Assembly (NCBI RefSeq): GCF_022458985.1
Contig: NC_061782.1
Span: forward strand, 19,152,172 to 19,216,171
Reading direction: 5' to 3'
Length of the DNA: 64,000 nt
DNA from: Mugil cephalus
Taxonomy: Eukaryota > Chordata > Actinopteri > Mugiliformes > Mugilidae
This document shows positions 26,830 through 44,277 of this stretch, one piece after another; the first letter of the stretch is position 1, and every line of letters begins with the position of its first letter. The notes beneath the pieces were generated by a model. It was not told where the DNA came from and searched no databases. It was given only the letters and a program-made list of their open reading frames with translations. The translations under genes were made by a program, and so were the position numbers.

Positions 26830-27474
26830 TATGTATGATGCCAATTCCACGTTGTTTTTATTTGTTCCAAGCTTATTAAAATGCTGTATTTGAAAATAGC
26901 ATGAGGTAGACTTTGAGCTACACAGGGAGTTTTAATAAGAGTATTCACCATCCCTTCTTCTTGTCCTGATTTCCCAGTGTTCTATTGTGATGTTTACAGA
27001 CCATACAGTGAACATAAACGTCAATAAAGGATGGATTTAAGTTTAAACCGCTATGCTTGTTTTCAGTGCCAGCTAAAAATGCTGACTTGTCTTTGTGTGA
27101 GCACTCACTGCACAGCGCGACACAATAGAAAAGTTACTTTTTTTTTTTTTTTTTGCTTTGGTTAAGACAGTTTGTGACCTGCGTGCTGTGCAAAATGTTC
27201 AGCAACACACTGTTCCAAGAAGTTTTTAAGCTTGCAATGTTCAGGCAATTTATGCACATATTTATGATCTTGAGTATTGGGGAAAAAAACTATTAATAAC
27301 ATGTTATTCTGTAATTTGACAGCTAATGACCGTGTTATTGGTTGAATACGCAGACAACATCCAATGAACTTTAGAATGTAATGCATGGTCACTGACAGAA
27401 GAGCCTAAAAACAAAGCAACTGGACTTTTTGGGGGGTTCTTGATGTTTCATCATGGTCCATCAAGTGGCTTTTT

Positions 27475-27835
27475 CAGTTCTAAACGACTAGTAGGTAGGT
27501 TTTTATGAGAACGTCTTTGTAATCACCTGAAACTGAAGACTAGGGTCTGTAACGACGACGAATTCAGATTAACCTGGGTGATGTCCTCTTTTTTCACAAT
27601 TAGCGGTTCTCTAACGACACACTATTAACCAGCAACTCCAGACTCAAGTTTAAAAGAGGAGCAAAGGAAGCCATCTATTCACAGTCATCAACCACTTAAA
27701 ACATGGTTTTAACATCTGTCCCCAAAAGATTCCACCCACAGATGCTCAAAATGAATCATAAATTGTTCATGAGTGGTGAAATGTCATCGAGGAAAGTCGA
27801 GCAAGTCCAGTTACACAGGTTTCAGCTTGTTTTTA
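27475..27835 (+). repeat. Dispersed fish repeat, segment next to the MITE
   Basis: This segment shares diverged blocks with 60255-60545: a TTCTAAA-GACT-GT-GG start, an AAGAGGA-AAAG-AGCCATC block, and an ACCACTTA-ACA...GTCCCCAAAA block. It has no coding potential. It runs directly into the MITE at 27836, so the two may be one composite element. Confidence 0.5.
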
Positions 27836-28125
27836 CACTCACTTGCCAGTGCATTAGGTACACCAGTGAAACCGAAAGCATTCTAATCTCAGCTTCACAA
27901 AGGCAGCTGTTGATTCGACTGTTTTTATTGTGTTTAATTGCATAAGGTTTGAAAGCACCACAAACGGCATCCTCCATAATGCTCATAGTGTTAAAATCCC
28001 CCCCTTCTGACATGGTTTCAGCATGAACTCAACAGTACAGCAATGTAATGAAGGGGGGATGTAGGACTGTTTTATTAGAATGCATTAGTTTTCACTACTG
28101 TACATAATAAACTAGCAAGTGAGTG
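27836..28125. mobile_element. MITE with 26-bp imperfect terminal inverted repeats
   Basis: The left end CACTCACTTGCCAGTGCATT (continuing AGGTAC) and the reverse complement of the right end CACTCACTTGCTAGTTTATT (continuing ATGTAC) match at 22 of 26 positions. The element is 290 bp and non-coding. Diverged relatives are at 21655, 40437 and 57355. I see no clear target-site duplication. It lies about 310 bp upstream of the slc3a1 start codon. Confidence 0.6.
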
Positions 28126-28392
28126 CAACTATACTATGACCTGGAACCTTTACACTACAAAGCAACACTTGTGCAGTTTTAACTTCTAGGTTTTGAATGA
28201 ACCACTTCCAGTCAGTCCCAGTCTGCTCTGGTAACCATCTGTCAGTTATCCCATTACCTCACATTCCACAGGTGGCACTGGTGTGTGAGGACTCTGTGCA
28301 GGCTACTCTGCGGATTGTACTATGACCCTCTCAGATTAGTTAGACTACTTGTTGCCTCATTTAGTCCCTCAGACTCTCAGAGGAAGCTCTGA

Positions 28393-34804
<6,412 letters not shown>

Positions 34805-34953
34805 AGTTATTAAAATTCTTCTCTTGAGTCCTGTCTATCAAATAAAAAATATATTATAAAGAAATAAAGAAGACAATCAGAGACGCATTCGCTGTGGATG
34901 TTTCCTTCTTTGTCACTGGTGTCATTAATTGCTTGTGTCCTGACTGATTCCTG
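34805..34953. other. Convergent 3' junction between slc3a1 and prepl
   Basis: Only 149 bp separate the two stop codons. The prepl strand shows no AATAAA in this gap; the nearest candidate is a TATAAA variant at about 34792-34797, inside the last slc3a1 exon. The prepl 3' UTR therefore probably overlaps slc3a1. Confidence 0.5.
34841..34846 (+). terminator. slc3a1: slc3a1 polyadenylation signal
   Basis: A canonical AATAAA 37 bp after the stop codon. Cleavage would be expected around 34860, before the end of the convergent prepl gene. Confidence 0.7.
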
Positions 34954-37900
34954 TCAGCTTTGCCTTCCCTTCCTCCTCTTGTGTGGAGGCTGAGGAGGGT
35001 CCAGGCCCAGCTCCGTGTATAGAAAGGCTAGCTCGAGGGCTTTCTGTCAGAAAGAAAACAAACAACACATCTTTGCTGGGATAAACTTACAAAACATTAA
35101 CATGTTACTTGTTAAGGTATATCAGATACCGAAAGTATAACTGTATAACTGCCTTCTTGGTAATTATAGTAGAAATTCAATCTGCTGCCATGGAACTTTA
35201 GTATCTCAAATCGTCATTGTGAGACATTGGTGACACATTTTCTTATGCAACCACTAGGGGGAAGGACACTTAATTTCAAATGTGCAAGGCTGTGTGAAAA
35301 CAAACATTTTACTTAACTAAAATGAATATTTGATTGCGCACATTTAAAATATCTGTCACTGTGAACTTGATAATCTTGATTTTTGGTAATCTCATTAAGC
35401 CCCTGGCAGTTTCAGGAGAATTCCTCACCTCCTCCAGCATCAGCTCAAAGTCTTCTGGTCCAAGGTGATTTGCTCCAGGCTGGATATTCAACACTATGTT
35501 TGGTGCTGTTTCATGTTCTAAAAAAAAGGAGGACAAAAAGAGGTTAGAGGCAAGAAGAGGGGAGAAGAAGACTTACTATAACTGTCTATAAGACACTTCC
35601 CTAATCTTACTGTATATTCAGTTTCTCTGCTCCTTCTTTATGTCCACTTGCTCCAAATATTCTTCCTCGGCCTGTTCCCTTTCCACTCCTTTCATTCATC
35701 CAACCTCCCATCTGATATTGCTGCCCCTTTCTCAGCCTCCTCCATATTATTCCCCCTCCCTGTCTCCGTGGTACGAACTGTTTCACAAGTGCGGTCTTGA
35801 CCTTGACAGCTCCCAGTCTGAGGCGTCTAATCTCTTGCTCTGATACACTATCTCTTTACCATGCTAATGGGCCTGCCCACCCGCCTGGATGTGTCTATGC
35901 CATCAGCACTTTATCAAAGACTCCGGAGAACAGAGGGAGACAGATTAGGGAGCCCTATACACACACACATACACAGACACTTAAGCTGCCTGGTGGTGTA
36001 TGTGTGCATGAACAACAGAAAAATGAGAGAGGGTGAAAGCGAGAGATAATGTGAGCATTTGAAACAGGAAGAGAGGAGGCAGTGAGAGGGAGAGAGGGTA
36101 TAAATAAGGAGTACCACCAACGTGGTGAAGGAAGATTATAAGTGAGAGGGAGAAAGAGCCCGTCTAGGGGAAATGCGAGCAATTAGCTGACACACATACA
36201 CACAGGCTTTACTACAAGGTGACCTATGCTATACTTTGGTCATGAACTTCAAATGCTGTTAGCACTTCCCCAGACAGACAGCCATACGTCTGTTACCGCC
36301 GCCTCTCCTGACATGCACACTGACACTACTATTGGGAGATGACCCTGAGCTATTAAAGCCTCTGATGGTGCAGAAACTACACCTAAAAGGAAGTGGGAAA
36401 ATCCATACTGGAATGCACACACAGCCAAACACGCACACACTAACACGTATTTGTACAATAACATGCATGGCCGCACGCATCGACATGGTCAGCAAATGAT
36501 AGAGGGGCTGTTTGTGCATTTACCTGACTGGGACTTCCTACTGAAGTGTGTATGAATGGCTTTCTTGAGCTGCTGGGTGTATTTGAGGACACCTGCCAGA
36601 GGAACCCTGGCATCACCGCTGTAGGCTGTCAGCAGCATCGATGGGTAGTGCTGTCTCACACAAACACACGATGTATGATGTGAGAGCAGGACTAAAGTAT
36701 AGCATCTTATATTAGTCATTTTAAAGAGAAACAGAAACCACTAACTGACCCGATGCTACTAAAATAGTGTCTCTGGACAAATAAGGGCCATGGCTGTTTG
36801 AAATGTTTCGTCTTGGTCTGAATTAACTTTTATCTTGCACTATCGGCCAGTTTACACTGCAGGGGGAACTTTGTGTAGTCAAGTTGTAACATCAACCAAA
36901 AAGTCAGATTGAACACAAAAAAATAGGATATGCACATAACTGGTAACACAGATGAAAATGCTTGTTGCACTGTCCCTCTCCATACCTGAGGAGTAATGTT
37001 GTGAAGGGGGCAGTAGGAGGAGATGACGTGTCTGTGTTTTGGGTTTCCTAAAGGGTCCCCCCATTCATCTCTATCCTCCAAAGTTAGAGGTAGGTTAGGG
37101 TTCTCCATAGTTCCTAACACATCCAGGAAAGGAGCCTGCACACAGGATGCGAGGGCTTTATATGTGTGAGTCTAGTAAAACCTTCTATGTTAGACACAAT
37201 CTATTATTGTTCCTTGGATGTGGAGTTATAATAAAAGCCACTGACCTGCAATGTGATAGCCCGCATCAGCTGTGGCTGTCTGTTACACAGTGCTCCCACT
37301 GGCACTGCTCCAGCACTACACGCTGTAAGGGCAGTGAGTGAAGGACAGGACACACCTAAAGAGAAAAGGTGATGAAGACAGGCTTGGAGGTCCTTCACTC
37401 CTGTGTGCTTCCCTTCCACGCGGCCTTGTCTTTGCCAAGAAAGGCCTTGTTCTCCTCCCCCTCTACAGAGTGTAGGTAGGTTGACAACATTAATGCACAA
37501 TCAGTATGAGCGCAGATTTATATTAGTCATCAGCAAATATCCCCCTGAACCTATCAGGCTGGTTTTTAGGTTGCTGGAGAGCTGACAATGTACCTGATAT
37601 GGCAGTAGGCCAGAGCCCAGCCTTGCTCCAACAGCAGTCTTTTCTCTGGGCAGAACTCCATGTTGAGATCTCTGCCATAAGCTCCGTAGACATGGACCAG
37701 CAGTGGCGCCTTTCTCAGACCCTCCACTGGTACTGCATGAAACAGTGTCACTGGCACCAAGGTATCATCCTACAAAGGAGAAGCAGAGAGTAGGTTGTAG
37801 ACTGGACGATGTGACTTTAAGTGTTAAATCTTTAAACACATCTTAGATATTTATTTTGTGTTCAACCTAATTTTTCTGTGCCCTTCTATTCGTTACGTAT

Positions 37901-40900
37901 AGATGTGTAGACGTATAAAGATCCCTCTGACTATTGTTGCCAAATGTAAAAAGAGCTTTATCGGTGGACACTTGAGTCTTAATACCACGGTCTTACCTCC
38001 CTGCTGATACCACTTTAGTGTGTGTGCATGTTTCTTATATGTCAAGTATTCTCACTTGGCTCCGGGCCTCCAGGCGCGTGGTGGTAAAATTGGCTTGATT
38101 CTCTGGGGATGACTCATCTCCAGTGCCTGATAAAAGCAGCCTTTTCTCGAGGTGCAGACAGTACGGCACCGGTGGGTGGACTGGAGATGAGATCAGGAGT
38201 TCTAACACATTTTGTTGGTCTGCCAAGCCTGGTTTCTTGGTTTCGATGGCACAAGCCCAGGACGGGAGCTTTTGTGTGAGTGTAAAAAAAAAATAAGACA
38301 GAAAAATAATGCAATATAAGTACAGGAAATCAAGACTAAGAGTAAAAATAATAAAGTGTATAGCAATACAAACAAACCTCTACAATGTATGCATCCTTGG
38401 GATTGATCAGTGGGAACACAATCAAGACAAGTTCACTGACTGGCATTCTTGCAACCAACACACAATGGTCTCCTATCACATCCATGTCTTTGACTGTAGT
38501 ACCGATGTCAGGGGTAAACAAAGACACCCAGGAAACCATTGATGGATCCGAGAGAGGGGCCTGCATCACCTAGTGATGATACAAGAAGGACATAAGTATG
38601 CACATCATTGATTACAGTATTTATACAGTGTATGCAGCACCTGAAGAAAAAGAATCAAAAAAGCCAAGAAACTCTACCTGATATTCTTGCCCAGGCCCTG
38701 TATTGGTCAAAATAATAAGCTGCCTTCTCCAGTGCTCCACGTGGTAAAGGAGGTCCGGTTGGCGAGGCTGAACCACAAAAGGCTCTAAATGAGACGTCGT
38801 TAGGTCACTAAGCAGCAGCTCTGAGCTGGTCCTGCTGTTGCAGTTGATGGTCAGAATCTGTCGGTCTGTGGACAGGGCAACCTCCACAAACACACTGGGA
38901 AGATGCAGGTGCTTGAATTAGAAATGGTGTGGAAGCTGAGCTCAGCTTATCTGCTACATTACTTGCACTTACTCAGGCTGTGTTTCCTCGTACACAGAGG
39001 TTATCTTGCATTCACTAGAGGTCAGGTCGAGACGAAACACTGAGCTAGAACGGAGATCCTCCAGAGTTGTGTAAAACAGGACTTCATCTGTCGCCCACTC
39101 TTCAGCCATACACGCAAGCATACAAACAACACCATTTTATTTTAGCCCGTTGTCTGTCATCTTTTTTAGAAATGCATAAAATTCTATTCACCAAAGCTGA
39201 GGACTTTCTCCAGTGTGAGTATCTTGTGTGGAAGGAAATCCGTCTTTCCAAGCCTCACAATCACACACCTGGTTGAGTACAGAATAATCCTCAGTTTATT
39301 AATGCTGTCACGTAACAGGCACTGCTGTTTATTTCAGTTCTGTTTACCTCAGCTCTTCTCTGTGACTACATTTCAGAGTGGCAGCAAGATGCTTTTCCTT
39401 TGGGGACAGACGTATTCTCTGGACTGTCCACCCAAACCTCTGAGTCCTTGCTTCATTCTCAAGTCCCGTCTTCTCCTCCTCTCCTGGCACCTGTCCCAGA
39501 TTTAACACCTGCTCTGGTTTCAGCTCACCTACAAACAGTAGGAGGCGACGAAGTCATTCGAACGAGCTGGAAAGCCAGGGTTTTGCTGTTTATTTTTAAT
39601 TGTGTTTTTGGTTTTGCCGTCTTAAAAAGAGTCATAAATTCATATTGTTTGCTTACTCTTGTGCATTCTGTAGATGCCATCAGCCTCAGTGAAATACACA
39701 TGATGATGTCCACAGACCTTGGACAAGAGAAATCACAGTGAACTGAGAAAATATGTATAAGTGAGTCACGACCAAATCCCTCTCATCCATTGTAAGTAGT
39801 AGCAATTAGCTAAGTTGTAGTAATTGTAATTCAGATGTTTAACCCAACAGCTCTTTAGGGATAAAATTTAAAATCATAATGAAATGTTTCCCAACCCAAA
39901 ACAGAAGGCACAGCTCACCACTGAATGATCAGGTATATTGGAGAACCTGCTGTACACTTTCTTCAGCCTCCTGCTGAAATACCTCTGTAAGTCCCTGTAC
40001 CTCTTAAGCCCAGAGTTGAGATGATCAACTGATGAGATGTCCTGAAATAAAAACAAATTTACAAATCATATGAAGTCTTAACAGAAAACCTTGAGCTACA
40101 ATTGCGGGGGCTCAATATTCGTGTTATTATACTCCTGTGAAAAAGAATTCCTCTGGAAGAAACGATAAATGTCTGAAAATATGGTTTCTGTTTGTAAACC
40201 ACTCAGAGAACTGGCGGGTAGCAGCTTAAAATATGTCTGTTATGGATTAAGATGTGCTTTCATTGGAATATTATGTGACCCTACTCATCTCTCAAATTGT
40301 ACACTGACGATACACTGTCTACCTGATGGTTTATTAGATATACTAATGGAAATCACTGCATTATAATATAATGCTAAATTAACTGACAGAGCTGTTGATA
40401 TTATATAACACATACTTCCCATTTGACAACCCCATTTTAGTCAGTGGACTAAGCAAAATAACAGAAACGCTTCTGTGTTTAGTTCAATCCAGTTTATCAG
40501 CAGCACAAACTACATCCTCCAAAATGATCAGTTTAATCACCACCTTTCTTATGCTGCTTCAACATAAACTCAGCATTATAAAAATCCTGAAGGGGAATTT
40601 TACTAGTGCACCTATCATCTTGGCAAGTCAGTGTAGCATATAGCTTAATATGGGAGTAAATGATGTAAAACCTTATGTATTCTCTTTTGGGGTAAGCAAA
40701 GTATGTATTATAATAAGTATGAAGCCACTTTTAAATCGTCCAACCATGCTTTTATTCCACATACTGACCACAAGTGTCCTAAGTGACTATAAGTCAACAC
40801 TGTGATAAGAATAAGGTGTCAGACAACTGGGCTGTTTTATAATTATAAAACGAAAAATATAGTCTTGGGGTATATTTATTAGAATCTTGTATGCACTCGT

Positions 40901-41252
40901 TTATAATAGGCATACAATACTTAATAATTAATGATGCCTTAATTATAATGTAGGGGTGCAGTTATTCAGACCTATTATCAGCACAGGACTAGTTTTGTCA
41001 CAGACACCGAGTTGAATAATAGATGACTTGGCGTGAGATACTTTAGCAGTCAGTCAGTAACCTTACACTCAGCCTAAGGTGAACACAACAGCATCTTTAA
41101 CGTTAACTTAACACCCTTACCGACGTGTAACAACGTTGGGCGGATAGGGAAAGCCATGTTATCCGTTTGCAAACTGTGAGCTCCCAGAACTGTAACCGAC
41201 ACGGTGTAAGGAAACGGGCAGATGAACACAGCAAAGTCAAAACAGTCGCCAT
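34954..41252 (-). CDS. prepl: Prolyl endopeptidase-like (S9 serine hydrolase), 15 coding exons
   Basis: A prolyl-oligopeptidase-fold serine hydrolase; human PREPL shows little peptidase activity, has (thio)esterase activity, and has cytosolic and mitochondrial forms. Coding exons in transcript order: 41252-41121, 40041-39919, 39717-39657, 39528-39348, 39268-39192, 39099-38973, 38894-38678, 38569-38378, 38268-38056, 37769-37594, 37462-37246, 37135-36986, 36650-36524, 35517-35429 and 35043-34954. Phases match at every junction; 723 aa. Exon 1 encodes a basic, Ser/Leu/Arg-rich presequence that looks mitochondrial. Residues ~85-440 are the propeller region; the alpha/beta-hydrolase follows with VHVYGAYG, then RGGGE (500-504), ACSAG with nucleophile Ser549, GDARVP with Asp635 and GANH with His682. 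All three catalytic residues are present. The C-terminus ([10 protein letters not shown]) is basic and unlike the human end. The acceptor at 39099 is the weakest splice call. Confidence 0.92.
35044..35428 (-). other. prepl: prepl intron 14
   Basis: GTGAGG donor after LMLEE and CTGACAG acceptor before KALELAF. Nothing else recognised. Confidence 0.85.
35518..36523 (-). other. prepl: prepl intron 13 (1 kb)
   Basis: GTAAAT donor and a T-rich acceptor ending TTTTTTTAG. It contains a purine-rich low-complexity tract (about 36015-36165 on the plus strand) and short CA stretches. No coding segment recognised. Confidence 0.85.
36651..36985 (-). other. prepl: prepl intron 12
   Basis: GTATGG donor and GAGACAG acceptor, phase 0. 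Nothing else recognised. Confidence 0.85.
40042..41120 (-). other. prepl: prepl intron 1
   Basis: GTAAGG donor at the end of the presequence exon and TATTTCAG acceptor before DISSVDH. It contains a MITE copy at 40437-40635. Joining across it keeps phase 0. Confidence 0.8.
40437..40635 (+). mobile_element. MITE copy in prepl intron 1
   Basis: It shares CATCCTCCAAAATGATCA and a CAACATAAACTCAG block with the 21655 copy, and ends in CTTGGCAAGTCAGTG, which resembles an inverted terminal end of the family. It is non-coding and diverged. Confidence 0.45.
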
Positions 41253-41818
41253 TATGAGCATTTAACGCAAATTAGCCATGTTTACGTGCCTGTAAGTAGC
41301 TAACTACCAATACTAGGTGGTGTTTGCCATATTCATGACAGTTAACACAATTCATATGACGAATAACCACCGCATTTAAACATCTAATATATTTCGTTTC
41401 GTTGTAAATTGATCATTTCTATCGGCTACAGACAAAACGTTGACAGCTACGAGCAACTTCCATGCACGTGCATGATTTCCTAAACAAAGCCTGCCTGGTG
41501 ACGTAGCTTGTAATGCCAGACTAAAATAATCAAATTCGGTCATGCGCAGCAGGCAGTCATAACTCAAAATCGGGAACGATAGTTTCGGCAATCTACTAGA
41601 ATGTCTAGAATGACAAAAGTGTACGGAAGTAGCATGCATCCATTGTGGGTGTAACAGGTGATAACAGAAAAGCCATATCTGGGATCATTTCTGCGTTGGT
41701 TCAGTTTTTAGAAGAAACCTTATTTTTGTATTCCCACGTTGCTACCGATAACTGTGACAGCTCTACATCCAGGACATTTGTTTACAGATTTATCTCAACC
41801 CCAAACTTCGAAGATAAA
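41253..41818. promoter_or_regulatory. Bidirectional promoter of prepl and camkmt
   Basis: The two start codons point away from each other across 566 bp. No TATA box stands out. Visible sites: E-box CACGTG at 41465-41470, a CRE-like GTGACGTAG near 41499, an NRF1-like CATGCGCAG at 41541-41549 and an ETS-type ACGGAAGT at 41623-41630. These are typical of TATA-less housekeeping promoters. The region also includes both 5' UTRs. Confidence 0.6.
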
Positions 41819-44277
41819 ATGGAGAGGGAATCCACCGACAATGCAGGAATGACCCAGCCGGCTTCGTCTTTGCGGGGAAATCTGAATGAAGACACCTGCG
41901 TAGCTAATTCCCACAGCTCCCCGGTAGGGACTTGTAACACAGATGTCGCCCGAGCCAGGTGGACTCTCCTAAGACAGGTATAATTTTTAAGCACGCTCTC
42001 AGTCTCAGGCTCTCATGGTTTTATGTTATTTTCTCGAACACATTTTCACTGTATTGAATCTTCACCATATCATTTATCGTTTAACATCTGCTGCCTGTCT
42101 GTTGTCAACAATCGTTGTCCCTCATGGTTGCGAAAAACAATAATGATGGGGACATAATAGGAGCCAGTCTTTCTCCCTGTCACGTTTCCTCCCCAATTCT
42201 AGCTTTAGTTGACTTAATTTTCAAATATTGTTATAATTAATTTACTCAGTCCTTGTTCTTAGCCCAATCTGTGAACCTCTTTTCTCTGTCTATATTAGTC
42301 TGTTCTAGAATGACAGTCACATCTGTATTCTTTAAGGTTCATCTAATCTATTGTTACATATAGCATAACCGAAACTTGTGAACTTGGACACTTTATAACA
42401 ATTAGTTACTTCTAAGTGCGTCCAGATTTGCAACAACATTTCTCCTCTGGTTACAGAATCTGATGGGCTACGCACCGACTGTAAAAATAGCACTTGTGCT
42501 TTTTCCCCTTAGATGGGCATAATACAGACCTTGCACTGTGCTGACAAGAAAAGGTCCTTGGAGCAGGGCCATCCTCTATCGCACATTTTCACTTCTTCCC
42601 CTGACACCTACTAAGTTTGTGTGGACTCCACACAGAAGAAATAATCACACACTGATTATAAAATACTAATAGCTATAACTGTCTAATAGCTAATAATCAG
42701 ATCCTCGGACTGTGGTATGTTGGCTGTGCAACGTTCAGGAGCTGTTGCAGCCCCTCAGCTCCAGAACAGTGTGCCAGGAGCTATTAGGAGCTCTGATTCT
42801 TTTGAGGCTTTTAAGAAGCACCTTAGGACCCATCTTTATTCCTTGCCTTTCAGATATATTTGAACTGTTTTTTTCATCTGGTCACCCTGGGTGTTAATAG
42901 TTTTTTTGTTTGTTGATATTTATGTTGATCATTGATGTTGATCTGTATTTTACATGTTTTATATGACACGTTGAATGTGAAGCACTTTGATGCAAATGCC
43001 TTTTACTTTTAAGGTACTATATAGAGGAAATAAACTCAATATCTTTTACTAATTAAGGTGCTATTTGTATGCTCTCTTTTTGTATATGCAGTTTTTTTGA
43101 ATACTATTTTAACAGTTAAGGATAAAAAGATAATTCATTGTGTACCTATTTAAATATGTAGGGAATTTTCATTCTGTGTACAATAACAAAAGCTCTATAT
43201 ATGAATGAATGAATATCATTTTTATGCAGTGCAAGCGTAAGATTTTATGAAAATATTCGTCTGCACCATTGAATATTACAGTATTTCTGAAAGATGTTGT
43301 TGGAAAAATAAAAAAATGATTTCGGCAAAAACAGTAAACACAACTGATTAATGCAAATGCTGAAAATTCAGAGCTTATCAGAGGAATCAGTAATTAAGGG
43401 ATGAGGACTTTTGCAGAGATTATCATTCAATAACTTCTTCTATATATCTGACAGGTGTTGCGTCGGAAGCAGGTGGACAGTCCAGAGGTCAAGCAAGTGT
43501 CTGTTCGTAGGTTTGCCTCGTTTGACCTTTTCAGCAGAAAAAGGCTTGTTGCACCTGACCCCAGTGATACCTCAGATGACCAGTGGGTGGAGTACAGAAG
43601 TGTCTACTTTCCTGAGTACAGTGCCTTACTCAGGTACACACACTTGAATGGCTGCGTATGAGGCTCCAGTTTCATGCTGGCACAGATAAAGCACAGTGCA
43701 CCACAGGGCCATTTTCTAATACTGCACAACACCAGACTAGTTAAAACTGGAATTGAACAAGTTCCAGGTTTTTGCAGTGCCCTGGTACGTTTGCCTTCAA
43801 AAGTGAATCCACTGAGGCGGAGTAAATGATGAAAAAGTGTTTAAATTTCAATCCATATGGAACAACATTATGCATTATGTGTTAAGACAATGTGCCATAA
43901 AACTGATGAGAACTTTTACAGAGACACACAAATAAAATACAGGACATATAGTAGATTTTGGAGGCTGAAAGAAAATATCTAAAAACATCTAAATTTGAAT
44001 CTAAAGACAAATAACTTTTAAAATATTAATTTATGCATATGTGCACATTTAAATCATTTGCAAGTCAGTGATTAGATTTTTAGATGTATAAATAGTTTCA
44101 ATATATAAAATACAGTAATAACTACATTTTAAACCTTGTTTCAAGATGAAAAATGTTTGTTTTTTCCCCCACCAAACTGTTGTATAATTGTCTATTTCTT
44201 TGTAACTCCTAGGGATAACCTGGGCCCTCTTAGAGTTAATGAAGTGCTCAAAAGTTTTGACAACACCGGAAATGTCT
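41819..44277 (+). CDS. camkmt: Calmodulin-lysine N-methyltransferase, exons 1-3 only (gene runs past the window)
   Basis: CAMKMT trimethylates one lysine of calmodulin using S-adenosylmethionine. Only the N-terminal part is here: exons 41819-41977, 43455-43633 and 44213-44277, about 134 codons, ending in phase 1 at a GTAAGT donor. Matches to the human protein, as I remember it: ARWTLLRQVL across the exon 1/2 junction, VSVRRFASFDLF, YFPEYSALLR, and LKSFDNTGNV in exon 3. The SAM-binding Rossmann domain lies in later exons, which I could not find between 44278 and 64000, so intron 3 is at least 19.7 kb. Huge introns are normal for this gene in human. The start at 41819 is the first ATG in this open frame and has a strong Kozak context (A at -3, G at +4). 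The gene is head to head with prepl. Confidence 0.9.
41978..43454 (+). other. camkmt: camkmt intron 1
   Basis: GTATAA donor and TGACAG acceptor, phase 0. It holds a LINE 3' tail at 42715-43040; otherwise AT-rich. Confidence 0.85.
42715..43040 (+). mobile_element. Non-LTR retrotransposon 3' tail in camkmt intron 1
   Basis: The plus strand at about 42748-42850 encodes PQLQNSVPGAIRSSDSFEAF and continues with KKHLRTHLY. This is the usual last motif of a fish LINE ORF2 (APQLWNSLP...FKKLLKTHLF type). A short 3' UTR with GTGAAGCACTTTG follows near 42976-42990. Only this 5'-truncated end remains. Confidence 0.6.
43634..44212 (+). other. camkmt: camkmt intron 2
   Basis: GTACAC donor and CTCCTAG acceptor, phase 2. 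AT-rich; nothing else recognised. Confidence 0.85.

Noticed and set aside
40130..40180. A possible extra prepl exon or microexon after a TTTTCAG
   Set aside because: It has no good donor and is not needed once exon 1 is read from 41252.
41121..41157. ATG at 41157 as the prepl start
   Set aside because: It would enter exon 2 in the wrong phase and stop early; the ATG at 41252 fits in phase 0.
41645..41818. An N-terminal extension of camkmt in the same open frame
   Set aside because: The frame has no ATG before 41819, and the known protein starts near the MERES segment.
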